Below are positions 7,820-15,995 of a DNA stretch of 26,808 nucleotides, piece after piece. The position numbers were made by a program, and so were the translations under genes. The DNA is from Pseudorhodobacter antarcticus (GTDB lineage Bacteria > Pseudomonadota > Alphaproteobacteria > Rhodobacterales > Rhodobacteraceae): positions 1-26,808 of the forward strand of contig CAMAQR010000046.1 of NCBI GenBank assembly GCA_945860375.1. The letters run 5' to 3'. The notes under the pieces were generated by a model that worked only from the letters and a program-made list of their open reading frames with translations, was not told where the DNA came from and did not search any database. Within the stretch, counting starts at the first letter, position 1; each line of letters starts with the position of its first letter.

Positions 7820-8618
7820 GCCGTCGCACGCCCTGCCCCATCGCTTTGCCCGCCCCGGCGCTGTCAGCTTTGTCAGCTATGTCGTTGCCGCCCTGGTGAT
7901 CCTGTGGTCTTTGGAAGGTGCGGGCTGGTCGCTGGACCGTCTGTTGTCCTCGCCGCCGAAACTGGCCGATTTCTTTTCCCGCGCCTGGCCACCGTCCACC
8001 CACAACCTTGACCGGTTGGCGTGGAAGATGGTGGAAACCTTGCAGATCGCGGTTGCCGGCGCGGCCATCGGGATCGTGTTGTCACTGCCCATCGCATTGC
8101 TGGCCGCACGGGGCGTTCTGGTGGGGCGCGGCATCAACCAACTGGTGCGCGTCTTGCTGGGGTTCATCCGCGCGGTGCCAGATCTGGCTTGGGCGCTGGT
8201 GTTCGTGGTGGCCGTGGGCTTGGGTCCGTTCTCGGGGATGCTGGCCATCGCCATTGACACCATTGGCTTTTGTGGCCGCTTTTTCGCCGATGATATGGAA
8301 AACACCGATCCCGGCCCCGCCGAAGCCTTGACCGCCACGGGGGCCAAGCGCCTTGATATTGCGGCCAGCGCCATCATCCCCGCCGCCCTGCCCGCCTTTG
8401 TGTCAACCTCGCTGTTCGGGTTGGAAAAAGCGGTGCGGTCGTCGACAATCCTTGGTCTAGTTGGCGCCGGTGGCATCGGGATCGAGTTGAAGGTGGGCTT
8501 TGATCTTTTCGACTATCCGACCGCGCTGACGGTGATTTTGATGATCGCCGTGGTGGTGATCGGGGTGGAACAAATCGGCGCGGTGCTGCGCCAGAAAATC
8601 ATAGGACCGTCACGATGA
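7812..8618 (+). CDS. PhnE-type permease of the second importer
   Basis: An inner-membrane permease of 268 residues starting at ATG 7812, eight nucleotides inside the end of the ATPase gene. The hydrophobic segments are at about 20-40, 80-105, 120-150 and beyond. The coupling loop ALTATGAKRLDIAASAIIPAALP is followed by LEKAVRSSTILGLVGAGGIGIEL, the PhnE signature. There is one permease only, so this importer would use a homodimer, unlike the paired permeases of the phnCDEE operon. The longer upstream frame (from 7722) lies inside the ATPase gene and is not credible. Its stop overlaps the next gene (ATGA at 8615). Confidence 0.9.
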   Translation: MDKPSHALPHRFARPGAVSFVSYVVAALVILWSLEGAGWSLDRLLSSPPKLADFFSRAWPPSTHNLDRLAWKMVETLQIAVAGAAIGIVLSLPIALLAARGVLVGRGINQLVRVLLGFIRAVPDLAWALVFVVAVGLGPFSGMLAIAIDTIGFCGRFFADDMENTDPGPAEALTATGAKRLDIAASAIIPAALPAFVSTSLFGLEKAVRSSTILGLVGAGGIGIELKVGFDLFDYPTALTVILMIAVVVIGVEQIGAVLRQKIIGPSR

Positions 8619-9271
8619 AAACCGATACCGCCCATGTCTATTGGGACACCGAATGGGCACAGGCCGATGGCAGCTCGAAGTGGGAACAGGCAGAGCCGGA
8701 AGTGATGCACTTTGCCGAAACCCTGCCTGCGGGGGCTTCTGTGCTGGACCTTGGCGCAGGCGTCGGGCGGCATGCACTGGCACTGGCGCGGCAGGGCTTT
8801 GCCGTGGCGGCACTGGACGCGGCACCCGAGGGGATTGCTGAAATCAACCGCATCGCGACCGCCGAGGGCCTGACCATCGACACCCGCATCGGGTTGATGA
8901 CCGATTTGCCGTTTGAAGATGGCCAATTCGACCATGTGCTGTCTTGGAACGTGATCTATCACGGTGATGAAGACGTCCTGCGCGAAACCATCGCCGAAAT
9001 CGCCCGCGTGCTGAAACCCGGTGGCACCTTCCTTGGTACCATGCTGTCGGCCCGTCGCATCTCGGTGGAACTGGCCAAGACGCCGGGCCGCGAAATATCC
9101 CGCAACACCTGGGTGTTTGACGGCACGGGCGACAAGGTACATCCGCACTATTTCTGCAACGGACGCGATCTGCTGGAGTTGTTCTCGGCCTTCGAGGTCT
9201 GCCGATTGCAAGACCGCGAGCACGAAACGCCCGGATCGTGGCACTGGCATCTGGTGCTGGAGCGGTTGTGA
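8615..9271 (+). CDS. Class I SAM-dependent methyltransferase 1
   Basis: The 218-residue product has a Rossmann methyltransferase fold. Motif I is VLDLGAGVGRHAL (residues 43-55), the acidic end of beta-2 is VAALDAAPEGI, motif post-II is FDHVLSWNVIYHG and motif III is ARVLKPGGTFLGTMLS. It belongs to the broad Methyltransf_11/25 or TehB-like group, so the methyl acceptor cannot be told. The ATG overlaps the permease stop (ATGA) and its TGA overlaps the ATG of the PhnM paralogue (TGATG). It is thus locked into the importer operon. A role on an imported phosphonate or on a product of the adjacent hydrolase is inference from position only. Confidence 0.85.
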   Translation: MKTDTAHVYWDTEWAQADGSSKWEQAEPEVMHFAETLPAGASVLDLGAGVGRHALALARQGFAVAALDAAPEGIAEINRIATAEGLTIDTRIGLMTDLPFEDGQFDHVLSWNVIYHGDEDVLRETIAEIARVLKPGGTFLGTMLSARRISVELAKTPGREISRNTWVFDGTGDKVHPHYFCNGRDLLELFSAFEVCRLQDREHETPGSWHWHLVLERL

Positions 9272-10485
9272 TGGAGCCATTTGTCATCGAAGGCGCATCG
9301 GTCGTGCTTCCCGACCGGGTGGCGCAGGTTTCGGTGCGGATCGAAAACGGCGTGATTGCAGGGCTTGATGGTCCGCGCGACGGGGCGCGGGTGATCGACG
9401 GGCGCGGCAGGATTCTTGCGGCCGCGATGGTCGATATTCACGGTGACGCCTTTGAACGCCAGTTGATGCCCCGCCCCGGCGTGATGATCCCGACCGAAGC
9501 GGCGCTGCTGGAAACCGACCGGCAACTGGCCGCCAATGGCATCGCCACCGCCTATCACGCCCTGACGCTCAGCTGGGAGCCGGGATTGCGGTCTGTCGCC
9601 ATCGGCCGCGAGCTGGTGGACACGCTTGCAGCCCTTGCCCCCCGGCTGACGGTTGAAAACCGGGTGCAACTGCGCTGGGAGACGTTTTGCTTTGAGGCCT
9701 TGCCCTTGATCAACGAAGCGCTTGCCGGGCCGTTGATCCCCGCGCTGGCCTTCAACGATCATACGACGATGGGGGTGCTGCATCCGTCAGTGGCACTTCA
9801 AGACCGCCCCTTCGACCACGCCCCCGGCTTTCCGGTGGTCGACATGGACAGCCCGGCATTCGCCGCAAAGATGGAAAGCCGCGCCAAACGGTCGGGCATG
9901 CAGATTGCGGATTTCATCGCCCTGATGCGCGACATGTGGCAGCGCAGGCCCGATGTTCCGGCCGCGATCGCAGCCGCCGGGGCCAAGGCGCAGGCGGCGG
10001 GCGCGCCCATGCTCAGTCATGACGACAGCCAGCCCGAAACCCGCGATTTCTATCGCGGACACGGGGCGAAGATTTCGGAATTTCCGATGAACCGGATCGT
10101 GACCCGTGCTGCGCGCGATGCTGGCGACTGGATCGTTTTCGGTGCGCCCAATGCCGCGCGGGGTGGCAGCCATCTTGGCTCGCCGGGGGCTGCCGACATG
10201 GTGGCCGCAGGGCTGTGCGACATTCTGGCGTCAGACTATTATTACCCCGCGATGCTTTCTGCCGTGGCGCGATTGCAAGCGGACGGGATCGGCCAACTGC
10301 CTGATCTGTGGAAACTGGTGGCCGCCAACCCGGCTTCGGCGCTTGGTCTGGGCGACAGGGGTGAAATCACCCCCGGACGCCGCGCCGATCTGCTGTTGCT
10401 GGATTGGCCCGAGGGATGCACGCCCGTGGTGCGCAGTTGTATCGTCCAAGGCCGCGCGGCTTATGGCGCAATCGCGGCAGGCTAG
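9271..10485 (+). CDS. PhnM-like amidohydrolase, divergent HGD type (paralogue A)
   Basis: An amidohydrolase-superfamily protein of 404 residues related to PhnM, the ribosylphosphonate triphosphate diphosphatase. Family landmarks are DIHGD (H57, D59), FNDHT (162-165), SHDD (249-252), SEFP, GAPNAARGGS (291-300) and ILASDYYYP. Two departures are notable. The histidine of the usual H-x-R-x-E element is glutamine (VQLRWE, Q133), and the DHTPG-x-x-Q element is reduced to DHTTMG. It shares the HGD motif and the LAANGIATAY stretch with the phnM at 13321-14490, so these two form one subfamily. The start is ATG 9271, coupled to the methyltransferase stop. Hydrolysis of a nucleotide-like or ribosyl organophosphorus compound is likely, but the substrate is unknown. 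Confidence 0.85.
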   Translation: MEPFVIEGASVVLPDRVAQVSVRIENGVIAGLDGPRDGARVIDGRGRILAAAMVDIHGDAFERQLMPRPGVMIPTEAALLETDRQLAANGIATAYHALTLSWEPGLRSVAIGRELVDTLAALAPRLTVENRVQLRWETFCFEALPLINEALAGPLIPALAFNDHTTMGVLHPSVALQDRPFDHAPGFPVVDMDSPAFAAKMESRAKRSGMQIADFIALMRDMWQRRPDVPAAIAAAGAKAQAAGAPMLSHDDSQPETRDFYRGHGAKISEFPMNRIVTRAARDAGDWIVFGAPNAARGGSHLGSPGAADMVAAGLCDILASDYYYPAMLSAVARLQADGIGQLPDLWKLVAANPASALGLGDRGEITPGRRADLLLLDWPEGCTPVVRSCIVQGRAAYGAIAAG

Positions 10486-10488
10486 GCA

Positions 10489-11274
10489 ATGCCAGAGGCG
10501 GTAGAGCTTTTTGACGGCTTGGCTGAAACCTACGAGATGCACCGCCCGGGCTATCCGGCGGCGGCATTTCTGGCCTTGGTTTCCGATCTGCGCTGCCAAA
10601 CCAGACAAGCCGTTGATGTCGGTGCCGGGCCGGGCAATTCCACAGCTTCGCTGCGCGACGCCCTTGGTCCCGACTGGCGCTTTGTCGCCGTCGAGCCGGG
10701 CCGCGACATGCGGCGCGTGCTGGCGCGGCGGTTTTCCCTGGCGCCGGATGTTCATGTGGTGGATGCAACCGCCGAAGACATGCGGCTGCCGAATGGCTTT
10801 GCGGCTTTGGTCGTCGCTTGCACGGCCTTTCACTGGTTTGATGCCGCCCGGTTTTACACCGAAGCCGAGCGCGTGCTTGCGCCGGGTGGCGTGTTGGCCT
10901 TGGTCCGCAACCGTCGCAAACCGCAACCAGTTCTCGTGGCCTTTGACCGCTATATCGAGGCGCATTCCGCCGAGTCGCCCAACCTTGCGCGCCGCGAAGC
11001 TGGCAAGGAACCGGTGGTCCGGGATCTGGTCCAACTGCCCGGCTTCATGACCGCACGATCCTGCACCTACGACTGGACAAGTCAGATTTCGGCGCGTGGG
11101 CTGATCGACCTTTACCTGACGCGTTCCACATTGTGGGGGGTGGTCCGGCGCATCGGGTTGTGCCGGGTGATGGGCGATCTGACAACAATCTGCGCCGAAC
11201 ACGGTCTATCAGAAACACCGACCGAAATCGCGTGGGAAACCACAGCGAAATGGGCGCGCAAACGAGGCGAGTGA
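10489..11274 (+). CDS. Class I SAM-dependent methyltransferase 2
   Basis: A 261-residue methyltransferase. Motif I is AVDVGAGPGNST (41-52), followed by VAVEPGRDM, then VVACTAFHWFDAARF and AERVLAPGGVLALV. The FHWFD sequence and the N-terminal FDGLAETYEMHRPGYP segment are typical of the Methyltransf_11 group that includes many uncharacterised bacterial enzymes. The protein is unlike methyltransferase 1 beyond the common fold. It begins 3 nt after the stop of PhnM paralogue A and ends 5 nt before paralogue B, so the operon alternates methyltransferase, PhnM, methyltransferase, PhnM. The acceptor is unknown. The C-terminal third is cation-rich and shows no recognisable domain. Confidence 0.83.
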   Translation: MPEAVELFDGLAETYEMHRPGYPAAAFLALVSDLRCQTRQAVDVGAGPGNSTASLRDALGPDWRFVAVEPGRDMRRVLARRFSLAPDVHVVDATAEDMRLPNGFAALVVACTAFHWFDAARFYTEAERVLAPGGVLALVRNRRKPQPVLVAFDRYIEAHSAESPNLARREAGKEPVVRDLVQLPGFMTARSCTYDWTSQISARGLIDLYLTRSTLWGVVRRIGLCRVMGDLTTICAEHGLSETPTEIAWETTAKWARKRGE

Positions 11275-11279
11275 CACAA

Positions 11280-12437
11280 ATGCTGGATGGAATGACAAAG
11301 AACCAGACGCTTGCGAGCGGGCGCATCGTCACTTTGGGCGGTGTGGTCGAGGGGGCTGTTGATATTGAAGATGGCTGCATCGCGGGTGTCCGTCCGAACG
11401 CACAACCGCAAGGTGCCGTAGACCTTGCAGGCGATTTCCTGATCCCCGGAATTGTCGATGTTCACACCGATCATGTCGAGGCGCATGTCTTCCCCCGTGC
11501 AGGCGTGCAGTGGGATTTCCTGAATGCGCTGATGGCCCATGATGCCGTGGTGATCGCCGGTGGCACCACGACAGTTCTGGACAGCCTGTGCGTTGGCGCG
11601 TCCATGAAGCGTCCCGAACGGCGCGACCTGTTGGTGCCGCTGGTTGCCGCGTTGGAAAAAGGCCGCGCTGACGGTCTGTTTCGGGCCGATCACTTGTTGC
11701 ATCTGCGGTGCGAGATTTGCGATCCCGATACGATTGCCTTGAGCGATGCCACCCTCACCAGCCCCCTGGTGCGACTGGTGTCGGTGATGGACCATACCCC
11801 CGGCGACCGCCAAAGCCTTGACCGTGAACACTGGCTGGCTCGGATGGCCAAGGACATGGGACTTGAACCAACCGAGGCCCGCGCCGCAATGGCCGAATTG
11901 CTGGACCGCTCTGCGCGCGTCGGCGCGCGGGTGCGGGCGCATGTGGTGGCCCGTGCGCAAGCGGCCGGTTTGCCCTTGATGAGCCATGATGACCGTACCT
12001 TGGCGCAGGTTGATCAGGCGCTGTCCGAAGGCGCTTGCGTGTCCGAATTTCCCACCACGTTGGAGGCCGCAGCCCATGCCCGTGCGCAGGGGATGGCGGT
12101 GGTGATGGGTGCGCCCAACCTGTTGCGTGGCGGCTCGCAATCGGGAAACGTCTCGTTGCGGGCGCTGCTGCAGGCCGATCTTTGTGACGTGCTGTCATCA
12201 GACTACATCCCGCGCAGTCCCTTGGATGCAGCCTTTGCCATCGGTGATGATGACAGCTTGCCACAAGACCTGAGCCGCGCCATTGCCATGGTGACGGATG
12301 CACCCGCGCGGCTGGCGGGATTGCGCGACCGCGGCCAAATCGCCACGGGGTTCCGCGCCGATCTTGTGCAGGTGCGCAGAATTGGTAAGCACAATCATGT
12401 GGTTGCGGTCTGGCGTGAAGGTCGGCGGGTGTATTAG
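11280..12437 (+). CDS. phnM: PhnM, ribosylphosphonate triphosphate diphosphatase of the HTD type (paralogue B)
   Basis: A 385-residue amidohydrolase from ATG 11280 (an ATG at 11292 is an alternative). This is the copy most like E. coli and rhizobial PhnM. It has DVHTDHVEAHVFPR (H62, D64), LLHLRCEI (H141), SVMDHTPGDRQ (171-178), LMSHDD (235-238), SEFPTTLEAA, MGAPNLLRGGSQSGNVS and VLSSDYIP. In the C-P lyase pathway PhnM converts ribosyl-phosphonate 5-triphosphate into the 5-phosphate plus pyrophosphate. It sits in the importer operon rather than behind phnL. It could serve the C-P lyase across the convergent junction, or a separate pathway. Frames extending upstream overlap methyltransferase 2 and are not credible. 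Confidence 0.88.
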   Translation: MLDGMTKNQTLASGRIVTLGGVVEGAVDIEDGCIAGVRPNAQPQGAVDLAGDFLIPGIVDVHTDHVEAHVFPRAGVQWDFLNALMAHDAVVIAGGTTTVLDSLCVGASMKRPERRDLLVPLVAALEKGRADGLFRADHLLHLRCEICDPDTIALSDATLTSPLVRLVSVMDHTPGDRQSLDREHWLARMAKDMGLEPTEARAAMAELLDRSARVGARVRAHVVARAQAAGLPLMSHDDRTLAQVDQALSEGACVSEFPTTLEAAAHARAQGMAVVMGAPNLLRGGSQSGNVSLRALLQADLCDVLSSDYIPRSPLDAAFAIGDDDSLPQDLSRAIAMVTDAPARLAGLRDRGQIATGFRADLVQVRRIGKHNHVVAVWREGRRVY

Positions 12438-12487
12438 CACCGGTCCGGTTTTGCCGATGCTTTCGTGAATAGAAAAGGAACTTACCC

Positions 12488-13303
12488 ATGACCCCAGTCA
12501 AAATTGGCGCCTGCCTGCGCAGCGCCGAGATTTCAGACCATAGAGATTGGCTTTTCGACTCTGGGCGCGACATCGAACTGCAAGATTTCATGACCCACGC
12601 CGCGCTTGGCGCGGAACGCGCGGATCGTATCGCGGCGGCCAAGGCGGCTTTGGCCGGACATGGTGGCCGCGTCGGCATCCATGGCCCTTACGAAGGGCTC
12701 GATATTGACAACAAGGACGCTGAACTGCGCCCCCTGATCACGTCGCGGTTCCTGCGCGCTCTGGAGGCTGCCGAAGCGATTGGCGCGCGGCAGATGGTGC
12801 TGCATTCGCCCTACCGTGCCTGGTTTCAAAACAACAGGCTGGCGTCACCCGGCTATGCCGAGGCGAAACTGGCGCGCATTCACGCCGTGCTGGAACCCGT
12901 CGTCAAGCGGGCCGAGGAAACGGGCGTCACCCTTGTGATCGAAAACATCGAGGATGTGGATCCTGCGACGCGCCGCATCTTGGTTGACAGCTTTGACAGC
13001 CCGGCAATCGCGCTTTCGATCGACACCGGCCACGCGCAACTGGCTCACCGGATGTCAGGCGCACCACCTGTGGACTATTTTGTGCGCGACGCGGGCGCAC
13101 AGCTGGCTCATGTGCATCTGCAGGATGTGGACGGCCATGCCGACCGCCATTGGGCCCCCGGTGAGGGTGAAATCGCATGGACAGCGGTTTTCCGGGCCTT
13201 GGCCGATTGTCGGTCAACGCCGCATTTGCTGCTGGAATTGAGCCAGAAATCCCATATTTCTCAGGGGTTTGCCTATCTGAAAAATCTTGGACTTGTCGTT
13301 TAA
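12488..13303 (+). CDS. Xylose-isomerase-like TIM-barrel protein (AP endonuclease 2 family)
   Basis: A 271-residue protein of the sugar phosphate isomerase/epimerase and endonuclease IV superfamily (PF01261-like). Candidate metal ligands follow the family order: H65 (GIHGPY), H106 (VLHSPY), E152 (VIENIED), D179 and H182 (SIDTGH), H208/H210 (HVHLQDVDGH), H221 and E226 (HWAPGEGEI), and E250 (LLLEL). GGAA lies about 8 nt before the ATG, and the gene starts 50 nt after the PhnM-like gene as the last gene of the plus-strand operon. An isomerase, epimerase or lyase acting on a sugar phosphate released from the imported compound would fit. A DNA-repair role is less likely given the context. Confidence 0.8.
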   Translation: MTPVKIGACLRSAEISDHRDWLFDSGRDIELQDFMTHAALGAERADRIAAAKAALAGHGGRVGIHGPYEGLDIDNKDAELRPLITSRFLRALEAAEAIGARQMVLHSPYRAWFQNNRLASPGYAEAKLARIHAVLEPVVKRAEETGVTLVIENIEDVDPATRRILVDSFDSPAIALSIDTGHAQLAHRMSGAPPVDYFVRDAGAQLAHVHLQDVDGHADRHWAPGEGEIAWTAVFRALADCRSTPHLLLELSQKSHISQGFAYLKNLGLVV

Positions 13304-13304
13304 A

Positions 13305-13332
13305 CAGGCTGCTTGCCCCGTCAGGCAGCCTG
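13305..13332. terminator. Hairpin at the convergent junction of the two phn operons
   Basis: CAGGCTGC (13305-13312) and GCAGCCTG (13325-13332) form a perfect 8-bp stem with a 12-nt loop between the two converging stop codons. Three T residues follow on the minus strand, none on the plus strand. It could work as a two-way terminator, more plausibly for the minus-strand phnM, whose last codons lie within it. Confidence 0.5.
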
Positions 13333-14490
13333 CGCCAACATCACCGACCCATCGGAGTAAATCTTGCGCCCCGCCCGCAAAGTGGCGCGGACATGGCCAA
13401 CCCCGCTGTCATCAGCGATCACAAGGTCGGCCAACATGCCCATGGCAATTGCGCCACGATCGGGCAACCTTAGGGCCCGTGCCGGGTTCAGCGTGGCCAA
13501 ACGTGCCGCGCCAGCCAAACCCGCGGGGTCGGTTTTGGCCAGTTCCAGAATGGCGGGCAGAATGGCCGAAGGGTGGTAATCTGACGCCAGAATATCCAGC
13601 AGACCCGCCGCATGGGCCGCCCGTGCCGACAGGTTGCCCGAGTAGGACTGCCCGCGCAACGCATTGGGCGCACCCATCGCGGTGGCCAGACCGCGCGCGC
13701 GGGCCTCGCTCGCAGCCTCAATCGTCACCGGAAACTCGCTGATCCCGGCACCCAAGGCCTGCATCAACGCCACCTTTTCGACGGTGTCATCATCATGGCT
13801 GGCCAAAGCCACCCCATGCGCGCGGCAGATGTCCGAAATCGCCCGCAGTGTTGCAACCAGATCGCCACCCACCGTGCGGTTGCGATCAATCCGCCGCGCG
13901 ATCTCGCCCTCGGCTTCGGCCAGACTGACGCCCTTGTCCTTGGCAATCCGCGCCACATGCGCCTCAATGTCGCGATATTGCCCCTGCCCCGGCGTGTGAT
14001 CGGTCAGCGACACAAGGTCAACCGAGCCTTCGGCAATCAGTTCTTCCACCACCCGCAGCGCGTCTGGAAAGGTGATTTCGAACCGCGCATGAACCTTGTG
14101 ATCGACCTTCAGAACATCGCCCATCGACCTCAACGCCCTGATAATCGCGCTGGTGTTGTCGAAATGCCGGATATGACCATAGGCCGAGCCGGGATGAAAC
14201 GACACTGCCGCATAGGCCGTGGTGACGCCAGCCGCCGCCAGCCGCCGGTCAAGGTCGCGCAGGCCAAGTTCCATCGGCATCCGCACATTCGGGCGCGGTT
14301 CGACCTCGCGTTCCACCATATCGCCGTGCATGTCGACAAAGCCGGGCAGCAACAGCAAACCGTTCCCCGTCAGCACGGCCCCGGCCACCGGAGCCTCGGC
14401 AATCTCGGCAATCCGCCCGGCCTCGATCCGCACCGAGCCGCGTTCGATCACCCGGTCTGCCAACACCACACGAAAATCAGACAGCCACAT
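13321..14490 (-). CDS. phnM: PhnM-type amidohydrolase of the C-P lyase operon (HGD type)
   Basis: A 389-residue amidohydrolase encoded directly after phnL, overlapping it by 14 nt, so by position it is the operon's PhnM. Motifs are DMHGD (H55, D57), VHARFEI (H134), LTDHTPGQGQ (164-171), ASHDDDT (231 onward), SEFPVTIEAA, MGAPNALRGQSYSGN and ILASDYHP. It keeps every PhnM landmark that paralogue A has lost, but carries HGD where E. coli and rhizobial PhnM carry HTD. The expected reaction is removal of pyrophosphate from ribosyl-phosphonate triphosphate. It is the last gene of the operon; a hairpin overlaps its end. No phnN follows, although phnN often accompanies phnM. Confidence 0.88.
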   Translation of the reverse strand: MWLSDFRVVLADRVIERGSVRIEAGRIAEIAEAPVAGAVLTGNGLLLLPGFVDMHGDMVEREVEPRPNVRMPMELGLRDLDRRLAAAGVTTAYAAVSFHPGSAYGHIRHFDNTSAIIRALRSMGDVLKVDHKVHARFEITFPDALRVVEELIAEGSVDLVSLTDHTPGQGQYRDIEAHVARIAKDKGVSLAEAEGEIARRIDRNRTVGGDLVATLRAISDICRAHGVALASHDDDTVEKVALMQALGAGISEFPVTIEAASEARARGLATAMGAPNALRGQSYSGNLSARAAHAAGLLDILASDYHPSAILPAILELAKTDPAGLAGAARLATLNPARALRLPDRGAIAMGMLADLVIADDSGVGHVRATLRAGRKIYSDGSVMLAQAA

Positions 14491-15184
14491 CTTCGGACAC
14501 CTCTTTTGCGGTCATTTCAATCTCGCGGTCGATCAATTCCGCCACGTCGCCGGGGTGATGGAACACCCCGATCATCGCCACGCCCGCCGCCTTCAGATGC
14601 GCCAGCCGTCGGATCAGCGCCGCCCGCGCGCCTGCGTCCAGCGACGCTGTGGGTTCATCCAGCAACAGCAACCGCTGTGGCAGGATCAGGGCGCGCGCGA
14701 GGTTGACCTTTTGCTGCTCGCCGCCCGAAAAGGTGGTGGGATAGGCCCGCCACAAATCGCGCTTGACGCCAAATTCATCCAGCCAGCGGCGGGCCTCGTC
14801 CACCGCATCAGCGGCTGGAATACCCGCCCGGCGCAGCGGTTCGGCGACAATATCTTCCGCCGCAACACGGGGCCGCGCGATCAGGAACTGCGTCACGAAG
14901 CCAATCTCGCGTCGCCGCAGCATTGCGATATCGACATCCGCCGCCACCGCCAGATCAATCCGCCCTTCGTCCGTGTGATACCAGATATGGCCCGCACGCG
15001 GCAGATAGCTGCGGTAAAGCGTGCGCAGCAAGGTGGACTTGCCGACACCGTTTGGCCCGCGCAGCAGCAGAAATTCGCCCGCCTGCAGGGTGAAACTGAT
15101 GCCGTCGAAGGCATGCAGCCGTTGACCCAGATGGTGCATCTGGAAATGCTTGGCAAGATTTTCAACCTGAAGAACAAGGGTCAT
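14477..15184 (-). CDS. phnL: C-P lyase subunit PhnL (ABC-type ATPase)
   Basis: An ABC-type ATPase of 235 residues that is not part of a transporter but of the C-P lyase machinery; with PhnG, H and I it supports ribosylation of the phosphonate. Walker A is GPNGVGKSTLLR, followed by LYRSYLPRAG, the region GFVTQFLIARPRVAAEDIVAEPL, the signature FSGGEQQKVNLARAL and Walker B LLLLDEPTASLD. These stretches follow E. coli PhnL closely. The start is ATG 15184, with GAGG about 6 nt upstream. The frame continues 45 nt further into phnK but that extension does not look like PhnL. It begins 7 nt after the phnK stop and overlaps phnM by 14 nt. Confidence 0.93.
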   Translation of the reverse strand: MTLVLQVENLAKHFQMHHLGQRLHAFDGISFTLQAGEFLLLRGPNGVGKSTLLRTLYRSYLPRAGHIWYHTDEGRIDLAVAADVDIAMLRRREIGFVTQFLIARPRVAAEDIVAEPLRRAGIPAADAVDEARRWLDEFGVKRDLWRAYPTTFSGGEQQKVNLARALILPQRLLLLDEPTASLDAGARAALIRRLAHLKAAGVAMIGVFHHPGDVAELIDREIEMTAKEVSEDVAV

Positions 15185-15191
15185 CGGGGCC

Positions 15192-15995
15192 TCACAGCTT
15201 TGCATGGACAAGTTGTTGGGTGTAGGCATGCTGCGGGTCTTGAAAAATCTGGTCCGACAGGCCCTGTTCCACCACCCTGCCCCGGCGCATCACCATCACC
15301 CGGTCCGCCATGGTGCGGATCACGCCCAGATCATGCGACACAATCACCATCGTGATCGCGCGGTCGCGTTGCAGCCGTTTCAGCGTGTCAAGGACAAGGG
15401 CCTGAACGGACACATCAAGGCCGGTTGTCGGCTCATCCAGCAACAACAGCGCCGGTTCCAGCGCTATCGCCTTGGCCAGTTGCACCCGCTGCTGCATGCC
15501 GCCTGACAGTTCAATCGGGCGGGCATCCATCCGGTCCAGCGGAAATTCGGACGCATCCAGCGCCTCACGCGCCCGGCCCCGCAGGGCGGCAAAGCTGCGT
15601 TCCCCCGCGATCAGCAGCCGTTCAGCCACATTGCCGCTGGAGGTGTGTTTCATCAACAAACCCAAATGCGGGTTTTGATAAACGATGCCGATGCGGGTGG
15701 CGCACAGCATCCGGCGGGCGAAACGGTCGAGGTCGAACAGGTTGCCGGGCAGATCGGGCAAGGCCAGCCGATAATCACCTGCGTCGGGCGTATCTTCAAG
15801 GTTCATCATGCGCAGCAGGGTCGATTTGCCCGACCCGCTTTCGCCGACGATCCCCAGCACTTCGCCGGGGTAGACGGTGGCCGATACGTCATTGAGCGCC
15901 ACCACATCGCCATAACGGCGCGACACGCCGGTCATGGTCAGCAGGGGCGGCGTGGTCATCAGTTGCGGGGGCAACAGGGCCAAAGCGGGGGTCAT
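15192..15995 (-). CDS. phnK: C-P lyase subunit PhnK (ABC-type ATPase)
   Basis: The C-P lyase-associated ATPase that docks on the PhnGHIJ core. It has 267 residues from ATG 15995, which overlaps the phnJ stop (ATGA). Translation could instead begin at ATG 15959 (MTTPPLLTMTGVSRRYG), which fits the usual family length better. Walker A is GESGSGKSTLLR, the Q-loop is GIVYQNPHLGLL, the signature is LSGGMQQRVQLAKAI, Walker B is LLLLDEPTTGLDVSVQA and the H-loop is VSHDLGVIRTMADRV. The GLDVSVQA and HDLGV stretches are typical of PhnK and the related dipeptide ATPases; the operon position settles the identity. Confidence 0.93.
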   Translation of the reverse strand: MTPALALLPPQLMTTPPLLTMTGVSRRYGDVVALNDVSATVYPGEVLGIVGESGSGKSTLLRMMNLEDTPDAGDYRLALPDLPGNLFDLDRFARRMLCATRIGIVYQNPHLGLLMKHTSSGNVAERLLIAGERSFAALRGRAREALDASEFPLDRMDARPIELSGGMQQRVQLAKAIALEPALLLLDEPTTGLDVSVQALVLDTLKRLQRDRAITMVIVSHDLGVIRTMADRVMVMRRGRVVEQGLSDQIFQDPQHAYTQQLVHAKL

